A DNA stretch of 64,000 nt. Source: Polyangiaceae bacterium (lineage in GTDB: Bacteria; Myxococcota_A; Polyangia; Polyangiales; Polyangiaceae). The DNA is taken from positions 682,001 to 746,000 of the forward strand of contig JAWKRG010000004.1 in assembly GCA_041389725.1 (NCBI GenBank), in the 5' to 3' direction. Positions 42,903 through 51,695 of the stretch are shown piece after piece. The first letter of the stretch is position 1. Each line of letters opens with the position of its first letter. A model generated the notes under the pieces. It made no database searches. It was not told where the DNA came from and worked only from the letters and a program-made list of their open reading frames with translations. The position numbers were made by a program, and so were the translations under genes.

Positions 42903-44693
42903 GTGAAACGCGTCGCGCTGGACGCTCTGAAGCATGGCGTCGAGGGGGGCGGTGCCCAGCACGCGCTCGCTCGGCTCAGAAGATTCGACCCGCTGTTGCG
43001 GCGTCGCTCTCGGCGCCAGCTTCGATCCGCGCTCGCAGCAGCGAGGCTGATGACGAACCAGCAGGACGAGGTTCACCAGATGCGGGTTGCGTACTTCGAT
43101 CTCGCGGGCAAAGAGATCGATGCGGATCTCGACGACGTAGCTGCAGTCGCCGCCGAGTACGCATCCGCCAGCCAGACGCAGCGAGCACCGCGCACCGGAC
43201 CCTGGCTCACGCTCTTGCTCTCGGCGCTGACCGTGATCGTCGCAATTGCCAGCGTGGGGTCCTGGCTCTGGTTGCGTCCTTTCGACCCGGCCAAGACGGC
43301 CGCGGGGCGGGTCTTCGCCCACGACGTGCCCGACTTCGTCGTCGCCCTCTCCCAGTCCGATCCGGCGAAACTGGCGGACGCACGTTCCCGGGCGACGGGC
43401 GCGTCGGCGCGAGCGGCCTTGGGGGCCCCCGTCGTGGAGAAGCTGGACGCGCTCTTGGCCGCCAGCGAGGCGTTTCGGAATGCACCCGCGGAGGAGCAGG
43501 CCAAGAACGACTTTTTGCTGGCGACCGCCGGGGTGAATCGCGAGCTGCGAGAGGCCGGGAAGCCCTACTTCTTGGATGCCGACTACCTGGGTAGCACAAC
43601 GAGCGTCACGCCGATTCTGCTCGGCTTCTACGTGCAGCGAGAGCGCGGCGTGACCAGCGCTGGCAAGGAAGAGCGAGTGGTACACTTGTGGCGCCTGGAT
43701 CGCCTCAACAAGAACCAGCACTACTACGGCTACACACGATCCAGTACGCCAGCGGCGATCGTGCTGCTCGACCAAATCGAGAGCGACCTGGTGCGCGACG
43801 TGCTGCCCGCGCTGCCCGACGGCGAGGTGATGCAGCTCGTGGACGAGGAAACCGCGCTTTCCGAAGAGAAGTGGGTCGCCGAGGTGAACGCTCGGGGAGC
43901 GAAGTTGGTGCGCGACTACTTCGCGCAGGCGCCTGCCGTCCACGACGACGCGGTGGTCACCGTGGCGCGTCTGTTGGCGCGGCGCCGCGCTCTCGTCGCG
44001 AAGTGGAGGCGGGAACTGGCGGGGCTCGGCCACATTTTGGTGGTGCCCGAGCGCTTGGTCCCCGAGGCCGACTACGCGGAGGAGCTATCTCTGCGTGTGC
44101 CACGGGCGGGTCTGCTCGAGTGGAACGAGCTGCACGACGAACTGTTGACGAAGGACAAGCTCGCCGCGTTCGAACGGCTGCGCGACCACTACGTCGCGAG
44201 CGTCGAGCGCCACGAAGTGCAGCATCGCCTGGACTATCGCCGGGACCTGGTGCCCGTGCCACCGGTGCTCGTGGAGCTCTTGGGCGTCGAGAACCCGTTA
44301 GGTGCACTGCCCGCATCGCGCCCTGCGCGCGCCCGCGACGAACTCAGCGCGTTTCTGGCCAGCGTGATCGATGCCGGACCCTCTCCCGCACTCGAGTTGG
44401 CGTTGATGGCCCGACACATCTTTCACAAGAGTTCCCTGGGCAACGCCTATTCCTACGCCGTGCTTGCAGCGTTCATCGGCATCGCGAAGGAACTCGGAAT
44501 CGACCCTCAGACGCACCTCGGCAAAGGGAGCATTCGTCGCGCGCGCGTGGGCAAGCTGTTCTTGGCGCTGAGTGAACGCCCAGCCGCCGAGGTTCGCAAG
44601 GCGGCTGCTCGCTTCTACGCGACGAGCTACGGTCAAGCGCTGCCCGCCGTGCAGCAGACGTCCAGCCGCGACAATCCGTCATGGCGCCACTGA
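42903..44693 (+). CDS. Membrane-anchored HExxH metallopeptidase-like protein
   Basis: 596 residues from a GTG at 42903. The first 95 residues are basic and soluble, then one membrane segment (about 99-125: WLTLLLSALTVIVAIASVGSWLWL) puts the remaining 470 residues outside. The outer domain carries HEVQH at 437-441 in VERHEVQHRLDYRRD, a zinc-peptidase HExxH motif. Helical regions after it could supply the third ligand (a Glu in ARDELSAFLASV is one candidate). I do not recognise the family. It starts 46 bases after the GT-C-like gene and overlaps the next gene by 13, so it belongs to the same transcript. Confidence 0.75.
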   Translation: MKRVALDALKHGVEGGGAQHALARLRRFDPLLRRRSRRQLRSALAAARLMTNQQDEVHQMRVAYFDLAGKEIDADLDDVAAVAAEYASASQTQRAPRTGPWLTLLLSALTVIVAIASVGSWLWLRPFDPAKTAAGRVFAHDVPDFVVALSQSDPAKLADARSRATGASARAALGAPVVEKLDALLAASEAFRNAPAEEQAKNDFLLATAGVNRELREAGKPYFLDADYLGSTTSVTPILLGFYVQRERGVTSAGKEERVVHLWRLDRLNKNQHYYGYTRSSTPAAIVLLDQIESDLVRDVLPALPDGEVMQLVDEETALSEEKWVAEVNARGAKLVRDYFAQAPAVHDDAVVTVARLLARRRALVAKWRRELAGLGHILVVPERLVPEADYAEELSLRVPRAGLLEWNELHDELLTKDKLAAFERLRDHYVASVERHEVQHRLDYRRDLVPVPPVLVELLGVENPLGALPASRPARARDELSAFLASVIDAGPSPALELALMARHIFHKSSLGNAYSYAVLAAFIGIAKELGIDPQTHLGKGSIRRARVGKLFLALSERPAAEVRKAAARFYATSYGQALPAVQQTSSRDNPSWRH

Positions 44694-45241
44694 CAGCGCG
44701 TCCCGACCCTCGCCGCAGGGCCTTCTGCGCGCTCGCCATCACGTTGCTACCCGCCGTGGCGCAGGCGCAAACCGCGATCCTTCGAGGGGGGCGTGAACGA
44801 GAGGTGCTGGCCTTGTTCGCGCCCTACACCCTCGGCGCGGAGGTCGCGGATGGCGTGAAGCTTTGGAACGTCCGAGTCGAACCAGAACGAATCGTGGTGG
44901 AGCTGGCAGGCGCCACTCCCGCGAGCTTCAGTCTCGAGCATCCGAGTCGGGCGTCGGGGAAAGAGCGAAGCAAGAGCTTCGTCGTACGCAGAGACGCGAG
45001 CGCCAACGCGGGCGCCGCGCGGGATGCAGTGGACCGCCTGGTGGCTCGTGTGCAGGCCAACGACACGACCGACTTCTGGGATACTCAGCAGCGGGAGTCG
45101 GGCGCGGGGCCGATACCGTCGGGGCCTTCCGCACGGTTTCGCGGCGCCGTGGGGTCCGCCCTGATCACCGGGCTGTTCGCGCTATTCGCCCTGGGCTTGG
45201 CAAAGGTGCGGCTGCGGCGCAAAGCGCCGAACCGTCGGTAG
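44681..45241 (+). CDS. Small secreted/membrane protein, unknown function
   Basis: 186 residues, overlapping the HExxH gene by 13 bases. The signal peptide (FCALAITLLPAVAQAQ) ends in a typical AQAQ site. A beta-rich domain of about 110 residues follows (VKLWNVRVEPERIVVELAGA, FSLEHPS), then a Ser/Pro/Gly stretch and one membrane segment (GSALITGLFALFALGLA) with the basic tail KVRLRRKAPNRR. A periplasmic domain anchored at its C-terminus is the expected topology. The last 14 codons lie in a 40-bp tandem duplication that continues past the stop. Family unknown. Confidence 0.75.
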   Translation: MAPLTARPDPRRRAFCALAITLLPAVAQAQTAILRGGREREVLALFAPYTLGAEVADGVKLWNVRVEPERIVVELAGATPASFSLEHPSRASGKERSKSFVVRRDASANAGAARDAVDRLVARVQANDTTDFWDTQQRESGAGPIPSGPSARFRGAVGSALITGLFALFALGLAKVRLRRKAPNRR

Positions 45242-45288
45242 CCAGGTGTGGCAAAGGTGCGGCTGCGGCGCAAAGCGCCCAACCGTCG
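45198..45288 (+). repeat. Tandem direct duplication of about 40 bp
   Basis: Positions 45198-45237 and 45249-45288 are identical except for one base (TGGCAAAGGTGCGGCTGCGG onward), offset by 51 bases (17 codons). The first copy encodes the basic tail and ends at the stop of the upstream gene; the second is untranslated spacer. The near identity points to a recent event. Confidence 0.9.
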
Positions 45289-45342
45289 TGGCGAGCAGTG
45301 TGGCGGTTTGCTTCGACCCTGTCGTCGCGATACCACTTCGCC

Positions 45343-46491
45343 GTGCGGATCGACTCAGTGGTTTCGGAGCGTCGTCGAACGGCCGTCGCGGCCGTGCTCG
45401 CGGTCGTCGGGCATGCGGCCGCCGCGGTTGGGCTCGCCTTCACCCACGCACCGCACGCGTTCTTCAGCCGCGATTTGCGCGGGCCAGATACACACACGGT
45501 GGAGATCACGTTCATCGAAGAAGCCGCCTTTGCGCGTGGCGCCGCGCCGTCGGGTTCGGCGCGTGGCGACGTCCCGCCGTCCGTCCCCGGATACACTGAA
45601 GACTCTGCGCTGCAGTCGGACGTCGCAGCTTCGACCGCGGCGTCTCGGATGAACGTGGTCACTTCGACGACTGCAGCGCTCGCCCTTCAGCCTTCCCTCG
45701 CGCCGTCGGGGTCGAACGACGATGCCGCACGCGGGCGCGCGGTCCCGCCCACGGCGCACGCCGTCGAGTCGTCGGGTCAGTCGCTGTCATTGGCTCAGCT
45801 TGGACTCGAGCCGGGCAGCAACGTTGCCCTCCCACGCCGAAACCCGCGCATGGGCTCCAAGCGTAGTGGTCGCGTCTTGGATGCCGAGGCGCGTCTGTCC
45901 CGCTCGTTGGCGGAAGGAGCCGCCACTCGCGACTTGAACCTCGGACTTGGTTCGCACGGCGCCATCTTGTCGTCGCTCGAGAGCACGACTCTGGGCGCGT
46001 CCACTCCTGCGGCCGGGACCGCGTTGTTCGTGGCGCGTGTAGACAGCAGCGGGAAGCTGACGTTTCTCGATGTGGTCGAGAGCAACGGCGCAACGGCCGG
46101 CTGGGCAGACGTCGCGCGCCGGACGCGGGCGATGCTCTCCGCGCGGCGGCTGCGGGTTCCCGCTGGAGGACGAGGCGTGGAGCTGAAGATACGCGTGCGT
46201 TCCCGGGTGCAGATGCCAAGCGGTGCCGATCCCGGCTTGGAGGTGCGAGCCCTGGGGATTCCACTCAAACGCGGTGAGGGAAAGCGTTCGGCGCGGATCG
46301 AGATCCTGACTCCCCATGTGGATGCCAAGATGATCGAAGTCCCAAACCCGGGCAATCCCAGCGAAACTCTGGAGCTTCCCAGCCTTCAACTCGGCCTTGG
46401 GGTGTTTGGAATGTTCGGGGATCCGTCGGACATCGGCGCGGAGCGCCAGCGCATGGTGTCTGCGGTAGTCGAGTCTCAACGGGCATTGTGA
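45343..46491 (+). CDS. TonB-like membrane-anchored protein
   Basis: 382 residues from the GTG at 45343; a longer frame runs back into the preceding gene. One N-terminal membrane segment (TAVAAVLAVVGHAAAAVGLAF) is followed by a disordered Ala/Ser/Pro-rich region of about 170 residues. A compact domain (about 220-290) then reads ALFVARVDSSGKLTFLDVVE, then WADVARRTRAMLSARRLRVP. This resembles the TonB C-terminal fold (VDxxGxVxxVxVxxSSG, then Arg/Trp helix). The last 90 residues include a hydrophobic GLGVFGMFGDPSD. The assignment is by fold pattern only. It follows the transglutaminase operon by 101 bases and may be its last member. Confidence 0.65.
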   Translation: MRIDSVVSERRRTAVAAVLAVVGHAAAAVGLAFTHAPHAFFSRDLRGPDTHTVEITFIEEAAFARGAAPSGSARGDVPPSVPGYTEDSALQSDVAASTAASRMNVVTSTTAALALQPSLAPSGSNDDAARGRAVPPTAHAVESSGQSLSLAQLGLEPGSNVALPRRNPRMGSKRSGRVLDAEARLSRSLAEGAATRDLNLGLGSHGAILSSLESTTLGASTPAAGTALFVARVDSSGKLTFLDVVESNGATAGWADVARRTRAMLSARRLRVPAGGRGVELKIRVRSRVQMPSGADPGLEVRALGIPLKRGEGKRSARIEILTPHVDAKMIEVPNPGNPSETLELPSLQLGLGVFGMFGDPSDIGAERQRMVSAVVESQRAL

Positions 46492-46566
46492 CGTTGCGTC
46501 ACCTCTGCCTCTCGCCGCGCCGCCAGATGCGGGCGCGTGCCGTGGATCCAGGCTAGAGTGTCCGCC

Positions 46567-47250
46567 GTGGCTTCTCGCACCTTCTTCGCTTTCCTGGCGG
46601 CTTGCGCCCTGTTGCCCGCTGCCTGCGATCTCAACCCTCAGCCCGAGGTACCCAGTGGCGCGACGGGTGGCGTCGCCGCGACAGCCGGCGGAGGCGGGGC
46701 TGGAGCGACCCTCGGCATGGGGGGCAGCAATGGCGGCAGCGGCGCAGTCGGTGGAGCCGCTGGCAGCGGCATGGGAGGCTCGACGTCCAGTGGCGGACAG
46801 GGGGGCTTCGTCGAGTGCTCGCCGGCTTGTGATGCAGGTGAGATCTGCAACGCAGGTGCGTGCACGGACGATCCTTGCGATCCCAACACTTGCGACGCCA
46901 AGCAAGCGTGCAAACCCAATGCCGACTTCTCGGCGGCAGGCTGCTTCGACTCTTGTGCGGGCGTGAACTGCGCTGGCGGGCAAGTGTGCATGGACGGTAC
47001 TTGCGTCGCGACGGGCTGCCCCGCGGCCTGCGCGCCGGGTGAGGTGTGCTTGCCACGCGACGGAGGGTATGAATGCGTCGCCGATCCGTGCCTGGCACCG
47101 ACCGCCCCAGCGTGTGGCGCGAACCAAGTCTGTGATCCGGCCATGGGCGCGTGTGCGCCAGATCCTTGCACGGGCGTCAAATGTCCGGCTGACCAGCTCT
47201 GTGCCCAGGGCGAGTGCGTGTATCCCAGCGATGCTGGCGATGCCGGCTGA
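46567..47250 (+). CDS. EGF-like Cys-rich putative lipoprotein
   Basis: About 227 residues from the GTG at 46567; GTG at 46558 and at 46537 are also in frame. The signal (SRTFFAFLAACALLPAAC) is followed by a Gly/Ala/Ser linker (GGSNGGSGAVGGAAG type). Four EGF-like or DSL-like Cys modules then follow: CSPACDAGEICNAGACTDD, CDAKQACKPNAD, CAGVNCAGGQVCMDGTC and CTGVKCPADQLCAQGEC. The spacing fits disulfide-paired modules. Such lipoproteins are numerous in myxobacteria and their function is unknown. Confidence 0.75.
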   Translation: MASRTFFAFLAACALLPAACDLNPQPEVPSGATGGVAATAGGGGAGATLGMGGSNGGSGAVGGAAGSGMGGSTSSGGQGGFVECSPACDAGEICNAGACTDDPCDPNTCDAKQACKPNADFSAAGCFDSCAGVNCAGGQVCMDGTCVATGCPAACAPGEVCLPRDGGYECVADPCLAPTAPACGANQVCDPAMGACAPDPCTGVKCPADQLCAQGECVYPSDAGDAG

Positions 47251-47347
47251 CGCTGCCTGGATCGAGGAATTCCGACCGCAGGCAATCCTTGCACTTGACC
47301 TGCTGGGCGGAGTAGCCAAGCATCCGCCCCGCTAGCCGAGGACCGCC

Positions 47348-47824
47348 ATGAGCCAACTGACTGCCCGAGAGCTGATGACCCGCGACGTGATCGTCGTCCG
47401 TGACGACTGGTCCGTGGAGCAATTGAAGGAGCTACTCCTCAGTCGCTCGATTTCTGGGGCTCCCGTAGTCAACGGTGCGGGTGCGTTCGTGGGCGTCGTG
47501 TCGCTCACCGACTTGTCGAAGAATGCACCGTCGTCGTCCGCGGGCCAGGAGGACGCGCACATGCATGACTTCTACGTCCAAGCGTTGCGCAGCAGCGTGG
47601 GCCCGGAGTTGGCGCGGTCGATGAACCTGGTGGCCGATCCCGAGATGACCGTGAAGGACATCATGACACCGGTGATCTTCGACGTGGACGTGACCGCATC
47701 CGCGCCGGAGATCGCTGACAAGATGCTCACGGGGCACATTCACCGCGTGTTCGTCACCGAGGCGGGAAAGATCGTTGGCGTCATCACCGCCCTCGACATG
47801 CTCCGTATCATTCGCGACATGTGA
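47348..47824 (+). CDS. CBS-domain pair protein
   Basis: 158 residues, nearly all taken up by two CBS domains. The first has ELMTRDVIVVRDDWSVEQLK and ISGAPVVNGAGAFVGVVSLTDL (about 8-55). The second has DIMTPVIFDVDVTASAPEIA, then IHRVFVTEAGKIVGVITALD (about 103-155). Such stand-alone pairs bind adenosine nucleotides (AMP, ATP or SAM) and report energy state to a partner. The stretch between the domains is unusually long (about 45 residues, with HMHDFYVQALRSS). A GAGG ribosome binding site is just upstream. It is monocistronic, with no partner identified. Confidence 0.93.
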   Translation: MSQLTARELMTRDVIVVRDDWSVEQLKELLLSRSISGAPVVNGAGAFVGVVSLTDLSKNAPSSSAGQEDAHMHDFYVQALRSSVGPELARSMNLVADPEMTVKDIMTPVIFDVDVTASAPEIADKMLTGHIHRVFVTEAGKIVGVITALDMLRIIRDM

Positions 47825-47849
47825 GCCGGCGGGCGCGCTGCGTACCCTG

Positions 47850-48338
47850 CTACAGCCCGGCGGGTACGCTCACGTTCGCTTCCGTCTTGGCTAGCCGCCG
47901 CTTCAAGTCTCCCAGTACGGCGCGGCGCATTTCATCGGTCACGGCGTCGGCGCTGGGTCGAGGCTGCACGACGTAGAGGGCGTAGCGCTCAGTGCTGGCC
48001 GGTGGGCGGACTGACTCTTTGTCCTTGCGCGTGATCCACACCCGGAAGCCCACGTCACCGCGCTCGACGTCGACGATCACGTGGCCACCTTCCGGCGGAC
48101 TCACCCCGCGCACCGAAAAACCTCCAGCCAGGCGGTTGCCTCGCACCAATCCGTCCAGTAGTCGCGTGACGTCCGCAGGAGCTGGCCCCTTGTAGGGGTT
48201 TGGGTAGCGCTCCGGGCTGGCCGGCGCTGCCTGCTCGGGGGCTTCACGCCGCGGCCACATTGCGTTCGACGCAATGCCGCCAATCACGAGGAGCAGTGTG
48301 GCGCTGCAGCCCACTTTGCGGAGCCGGGGGTCAGCCAA
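47850..48338 (-). CDS. Single-span membrane protein, unknown function
   Basis: About 162 residues if the TTG at 48338 is used; longer in-frame starts at GTG 48434 and TTG 48470 cannot be excluded. One membrane segment is near the N-terminus (GCSATLLLVIGGIASNAMW) with a positive residue before it. A periplasmic domain of about 125 residues follows, with beta-rich motifs (GGHVIVDVERGDVGFRVWIT, YALYVVQPRPSADAV). No family was recognised. It is divergent from the Ser/Thr kinase at 48470. Confidence 0.6.
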   Translation of the reverse strand: MADPRLRKVGCSATLLLVIGGIASNAMWPRREAPEQAAPASPERYPNPYKGPAPADVTRLLDGLVRGNRLAGGFSVRGVSPPEGGHVIVDVERGDVGFRVWITRKDKESVRPPASTERYALYVVQPRPSADAVTDEMRRAVLGDLKRRLAKTEANVSVPAGL

Positions 48339-48469
48339 GGCCGTGACTATACCGCGACGCCGCGTCTCGAACCGACACGGCGTGCCCCCCGACGCAGCGC
48401 CGCGCCGCGAGTTGTCCCGCCAGCGACGCCACACTATGGCCAGAAGCGCCCGCGCGAACCCCTGCGCCA

Positions 48470-50128
48470 ATGGAACACCTGAACTACCCGGCAGACGTGC
48501 TTGGCGACCGCGAAGGCGCGACCCTGGCCAACGAGGAGTCGCGAGCCTACCTGCAGTCGCGCGTGGGCCTGTTCGCAGCGGTCGCGTGTCTACTGGTCGG
48601 TGCGCACTACGTGGCGATCAACTCCTTGCGCTCCTTCGGCGGCAAGCCGTTGTCGGATTGGGTCAATGTCACCGCGGCGACACATCTGACCACCTTCGCC
48701 ACGCTGCTGGCCTTCGCCGCGATCTTGCGGCTTCGGCGCTTCGGCGTTCCCGTCCTTGCCGCGCTGGACGCGGCCGTCGTGCTCTGCTTCGTCGCTGGGC
48801 TCACGCTGCTCGGCTATTCCGCGCGCGACTCTTGGGCGCCAGAGATGGTGGTGATGGTCGGAGGCACCCTTGCTCTGGTCGCACGCGCCATGCTCGTGCC
48901 CAGCACCGCGGCGCGTACTCTCGGACTCGGCGTGGTCGGCGGAGCCATCATGATCGCCGGCATCTTCTTCATCAGCCGCGCGCAAACCGCGAACCACAGT
49001 CCGCTCTACTACGCCGCCGTCGCAAGCTCGTGGGCCGCTCTTTCCGTTGCCGCATCGGTGATTGCGTCGCGCATTCTCTACGGCCTGCGCCAGCAGGTGC
49101 ACGCGGCGCAGGCGCTGGGACAGTACGTGTTGGGCGACAAGATCGGAGAGGGCGCCATGGGGGTGGTCTATCGGGCGCAACACGCGCTGCTCAAGCGCCC
49201 GACAGCGGTGAAGCTCCTGCGACCCGAGCTCGCGAAGAAGCGTACGGTCGAACGATTCCGTCGGGAAATCCTGCTGACGGCGCGGCTAGAGCATCCCAGC
49301 ACGGTTGCAGTGTACGACTGCGGGCAAACCCGCGAAGGTGCGCTCTACTACGCCATGGAGCTCCTCGATGGCGTCGATCTCCACACCATGGTGCTCGTGC
49401 ACGGGCCGCTGGAGCCCGAGCGCGTGGTCGACATCCTTCGCCAGGCCTGCGGTTCCCTCGCTGAGGCGCATGCGGCCGGGCTGATCCATCGCGACGTCAA
49501 GCCCGGCAACATGATGCTCTGCCGACGCGGTGGCGCTTTCGACGTGCTCAAGATGTTGGACTTCGGCCTGGTGAAGGAATCCGAAGGAGAGCGAGTTTCC
49601 GCGGATGTCTCCACAGAGACTCAGATCGTCGGTACTCCGCTGTTCATGGCGCCGGAGGCAATCCGCGCTCCAGAGAAAGTCGACGCGCGCACGGACTTGT
49701 ATGCGCTGGGGGCGTGCGCCTACTTCCTGCTCACCGGGCGTCACGCCTTCGCGGGTGAAGAGCGGGAAGAAGTGTTTCAGCGCCAGCTGGACGAAGCACC
49801 CGAGCCGCCGTCTGCCTACTGCGACAGCGCGATCCCCCCGATGCTGGATGGGCTGATCCTGGCGTGCTTGGCAAAGAAGCAGGAGGACCGTCCTGCTTCG
49901 GCGCAGCAGCTCGCCGACGCCTTGGCCGAGATTCGATTCGACGCTCCTTGGACGCAAGCCCGCGCCCGCACTTGGTGGAACGAGCACCGGCCCCAGCCCG
50001 GACCGGAGGCGCAGAATGCCTCCACGACCATGATGGACCCGCCTCGCATTCTGGCACCAGATCCCCACGCAGCGACCGAGCCAGCCGTGGGCTCGACGAT
50101 GCGCAGTGCCCTTCCCGGCCGTGACTGA
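48470..50128 (+). CDS. Ser/Thr protein kinase with N-terminal multi-span membrane domain
   Basis: 552 residues. Six hydrophobic segments occupy about residues 30-205, an unusual position for a bacterial Ser/Thr kinase, where the catalytic domain usually comes first. The kinase domain (about 219-490) is complete: IGEGAMGVVYRA loop, K248, HRDVKPGN (D342), DFG (D364) and MAPEA. The C-terminal 60 residues are Pro/Ala-rich. The architecture suggests a kinase driven by a membrane sensor, like the MASE-type membrane domains of other signalling proteins. The ligand is unknown. Confidence 0.93.
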   Translation: MEHLNYPADVLGDREGATLANEESRAYLQSRVGLFAAVACLLVGAHYVAINSLRSFGGKPLSDWVNVTAATHLTTFATLLAFAAILRLRRFGVPVLAALDAAVVLCFVAGLTLLGYSARDSWAPEMVVMVGGTLALVARAMLVPSTAARTLGLGVVGGAIMIAGIFFISRAQTANHSPLYYAAVASSWAALSVAASVIASRILYGLRQQVHAAQALGQYVLGDKIGEGAMGVVYRAQHALLKRPTAVKLLRPELAKKRTVERFRREILLTARLEHPSTVAVYDCGQTREGALYYAMELLDGVDLHTMVLVHGPLEPERVVDILRQACGSLAEAHAAGLIHRDVKPGNMMLCRRGGAFDVLKMLDFGLVKESEGERVSADVSTETQIVGTPLFMAPEAIRAPEKVDARTDLYALGACAYFLLTGRHAFAGEEREEVFQRQLDEAPEPPSAYCDSAIPPMLDGLILACLAKKQEDRPASAQQLADALAEIRFDAPWTQARARTWWNEHRPQPGPEAQNASTTMMDPPRILAPDPHAATEPAVGSTMRSALPGRD

Positions 50129-50174
50129 AACTGGGCAGTCGCCCCTGCTGGATTGCGACGTCTGGGACGCAGCA

Positions 50175-51686
50175 CTAGTCGCAAAGCAGCAGTGCAGCGT
50201 CGGGATCTTCGGCGATTGGAGCGCAGCCGACAACTCGCCGTTCGTTGCCGCGGTGCAATAGTAGTAGCTTTCCCGAAGCGCGTAGCGGTCCGAGGCGCGT
50301 GGCGAGTTCGTCTTCGTTCAAGCCGTAGAGTTCGCGCGGCTTGCCATCGAAGGTCCTCCCGCTGACGCACAACCGAGCGGGGCAGTCGCGCCGGGAGTCC
50401 GGTCCGGGAAAGGCGTGCAGCAAGCGGTAGCTCGGTTCCGCGATGGCCCAACTGGGCACGACCACCAACGGTAGGCGCGAGTGGCTGCGGGCTGCCTCCA
50501 AGGTCGCAGCCAGCACGCGTCCGCGTGAGAGTTCGGACGCTGCGCATCCCTGCGACAAGTAGCAGGGCAACAGTAACCCCTGCGCCACGACCAGCGCCGC
50601 TGCGATGCCGGCCGTCAGGTCGCGGCGGGCCGTGGCGCCCAGGGTCGCGACGATGAGCAAGGGAAAGGCCGGCAGCAGGTAGCGCGGTCGCATGGCCGTG
50701 ATCAGGCCGCCCACCCCCAACAGCAAAAGCGCTGCCAGCACTGCGGCCCCGGCCCGGCGCTGCGCGGGGGGCGTGGAGCCGCGCAGCGTGATCACAGCGA
50801 CGTAGATCAGAATCAGGGCGCCCGCGCCGACCCCGAAACCCGCGCCGACCAAGTCGAGTCCCTCCATCAACGACGGCAGGAATCCCTCGGGACTGCGCGG
50901 CGGGCCTCCCACGCCGCGCAGCGTCGTGGACCAGGCGAAGGGCACGAACAGAGCTCCCACGGCGAGCACGCCACCCACAGTCGTGGTGATGCGAATGCGC
51001 TCTGCGCGCGTCGTACGGCGATCGGCGAAGGCCATCAGCGCTTCGGCGCAGAGCGGCCCCAGCGTCACGTACTCGGTGAATAGGCAGCCGATGCCAGCGA
51101 CGAGGTAGAGCAGCCACGACCGAGTCGTTCCCAGACGCAGCGCGCGCGACAGAGCGAGGTGCGCAGCCAGCAGACACGCGGCGGCCAGGGCGTATCCACG
51201 TGCCAACTGTGACGCGTGCAGCATGGCGGGCGCGATGGCGCAGAGCGCCCCGCCTGCGAGCGCGCGGATTCGTCCGCGTGGGAAGAGTGCCAGGTACACC
51301 CACGCCACGGTCAGCACGCCCGCAAGGGTGCTGACGCCGCGCGCGTCCCCGATCAGCGCACGTGCCGCAAAGGCCGCGCTCAGCAGCAGCCCTGCCAGGG
51401 GGGGATGAAGGCGCGCATCGTCGTCGCGCGCCCAGCTATCCAGGTCGAAGAGCCCGAGGCTCGCCGGCTCGTCGTTGTCGAGTACGCGCGACTCCAGGTG
51501 CCAGAGGCGTAGCAACAGGGCGACGCCCAAAAGCGCCAACACGAGTGCGACGTCACGTGACCCCAGGCGCGGCCTTGGCGCTGCGGGTGCTGGTACACCC
51601 TTCGCAGCACGCGAGAGGCGCGCCCCCAGCGTGGCCAGGGCTCCCGCTCCGGCCACTCCTACCAGCAGTGTTCCCCAAGGAAACAC
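50175..51686 (-). CDS. GT-C-fold membrane glycosyltransferase (GT39/ArnT-like)
   Basis: 503 residues with about eleven hydrophobic segments. The first loop contains VLDNDEPASLGLF (D70, D72, E73) and ARLHPPLAGLLL (H94). These match the acidic and HPPL signatures of lipid-phosphate-sugar-dependent mannosyl/aminoarabinosyl transferases. A C-terminal soluble region of about 130 residues is Cys-containing (CPARLCVSG). The donor would be an undecaprenyl-phosphate sugar and the acceptor a lipid or protein on the outer face; both are inferred. It converges on the kinase at 50128. Confidence 0.82.
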   Translation of the reverse strand: MFPWGTLLVGVAGAGALATLGARLSRAAKGVPAPAAPRPRLGSRDVALVLALLGVALLLRLWHLESRVLDNDEPASLGLFDLDSWARDDDARLHPPLAGLLLSAAFAARALIGDARGVSTLAGVLTVAWVYLALFPRGRIRALAGGALCAIAPAMLHASQLARGYALAAACLLAAHLALSRALRLGTTRSWLLYLVAGIGCLFTEYVTLGPLCAEALMAFADRRTTRAERIRITTTVGGVLAVGALFVPFAWSTTLRGVGGPPRSPEGFLPSLMEGLDLVGAGFGVGAGALILIYVAVITLRGSTPPAQRRAGAAVLAALLLLGVGGLITAMRPRYLLPAFPLLIVATLGATARRDLTAGIAAALVVAQGLLLPCYLSQGCAASELSRGRVLAATLEAARSHSRLPLVVVPSWAIAEPSYRLLHAFPGPDSRRDCPARLCVSGRTFDGKPRELYGLNEDELATRLGPLRASGKLLLLHRGNERRVVGCAPIAEDPDAALLLCD

Positions 51687-51695
51687 CGACTGAAC

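Noticed and set aside
45787..47319. Long minus-strand open frame (510 codons) opposite the TonB-like and EGF-like genes
   Set aside because: High G+C keeps stops rare on the opposite strand. It has no signal, domain or plausible composition, and it crosses two well-supported genes.
49816..51303. Open frame of 495 codons on the minus strand in another frame of the GT-C gene
   Set aside because: Arg/Ala-rich with no membrane segments. The frame at 50175-51686 has clear hydrophobic helices and the DNDE/HPPL motifs.
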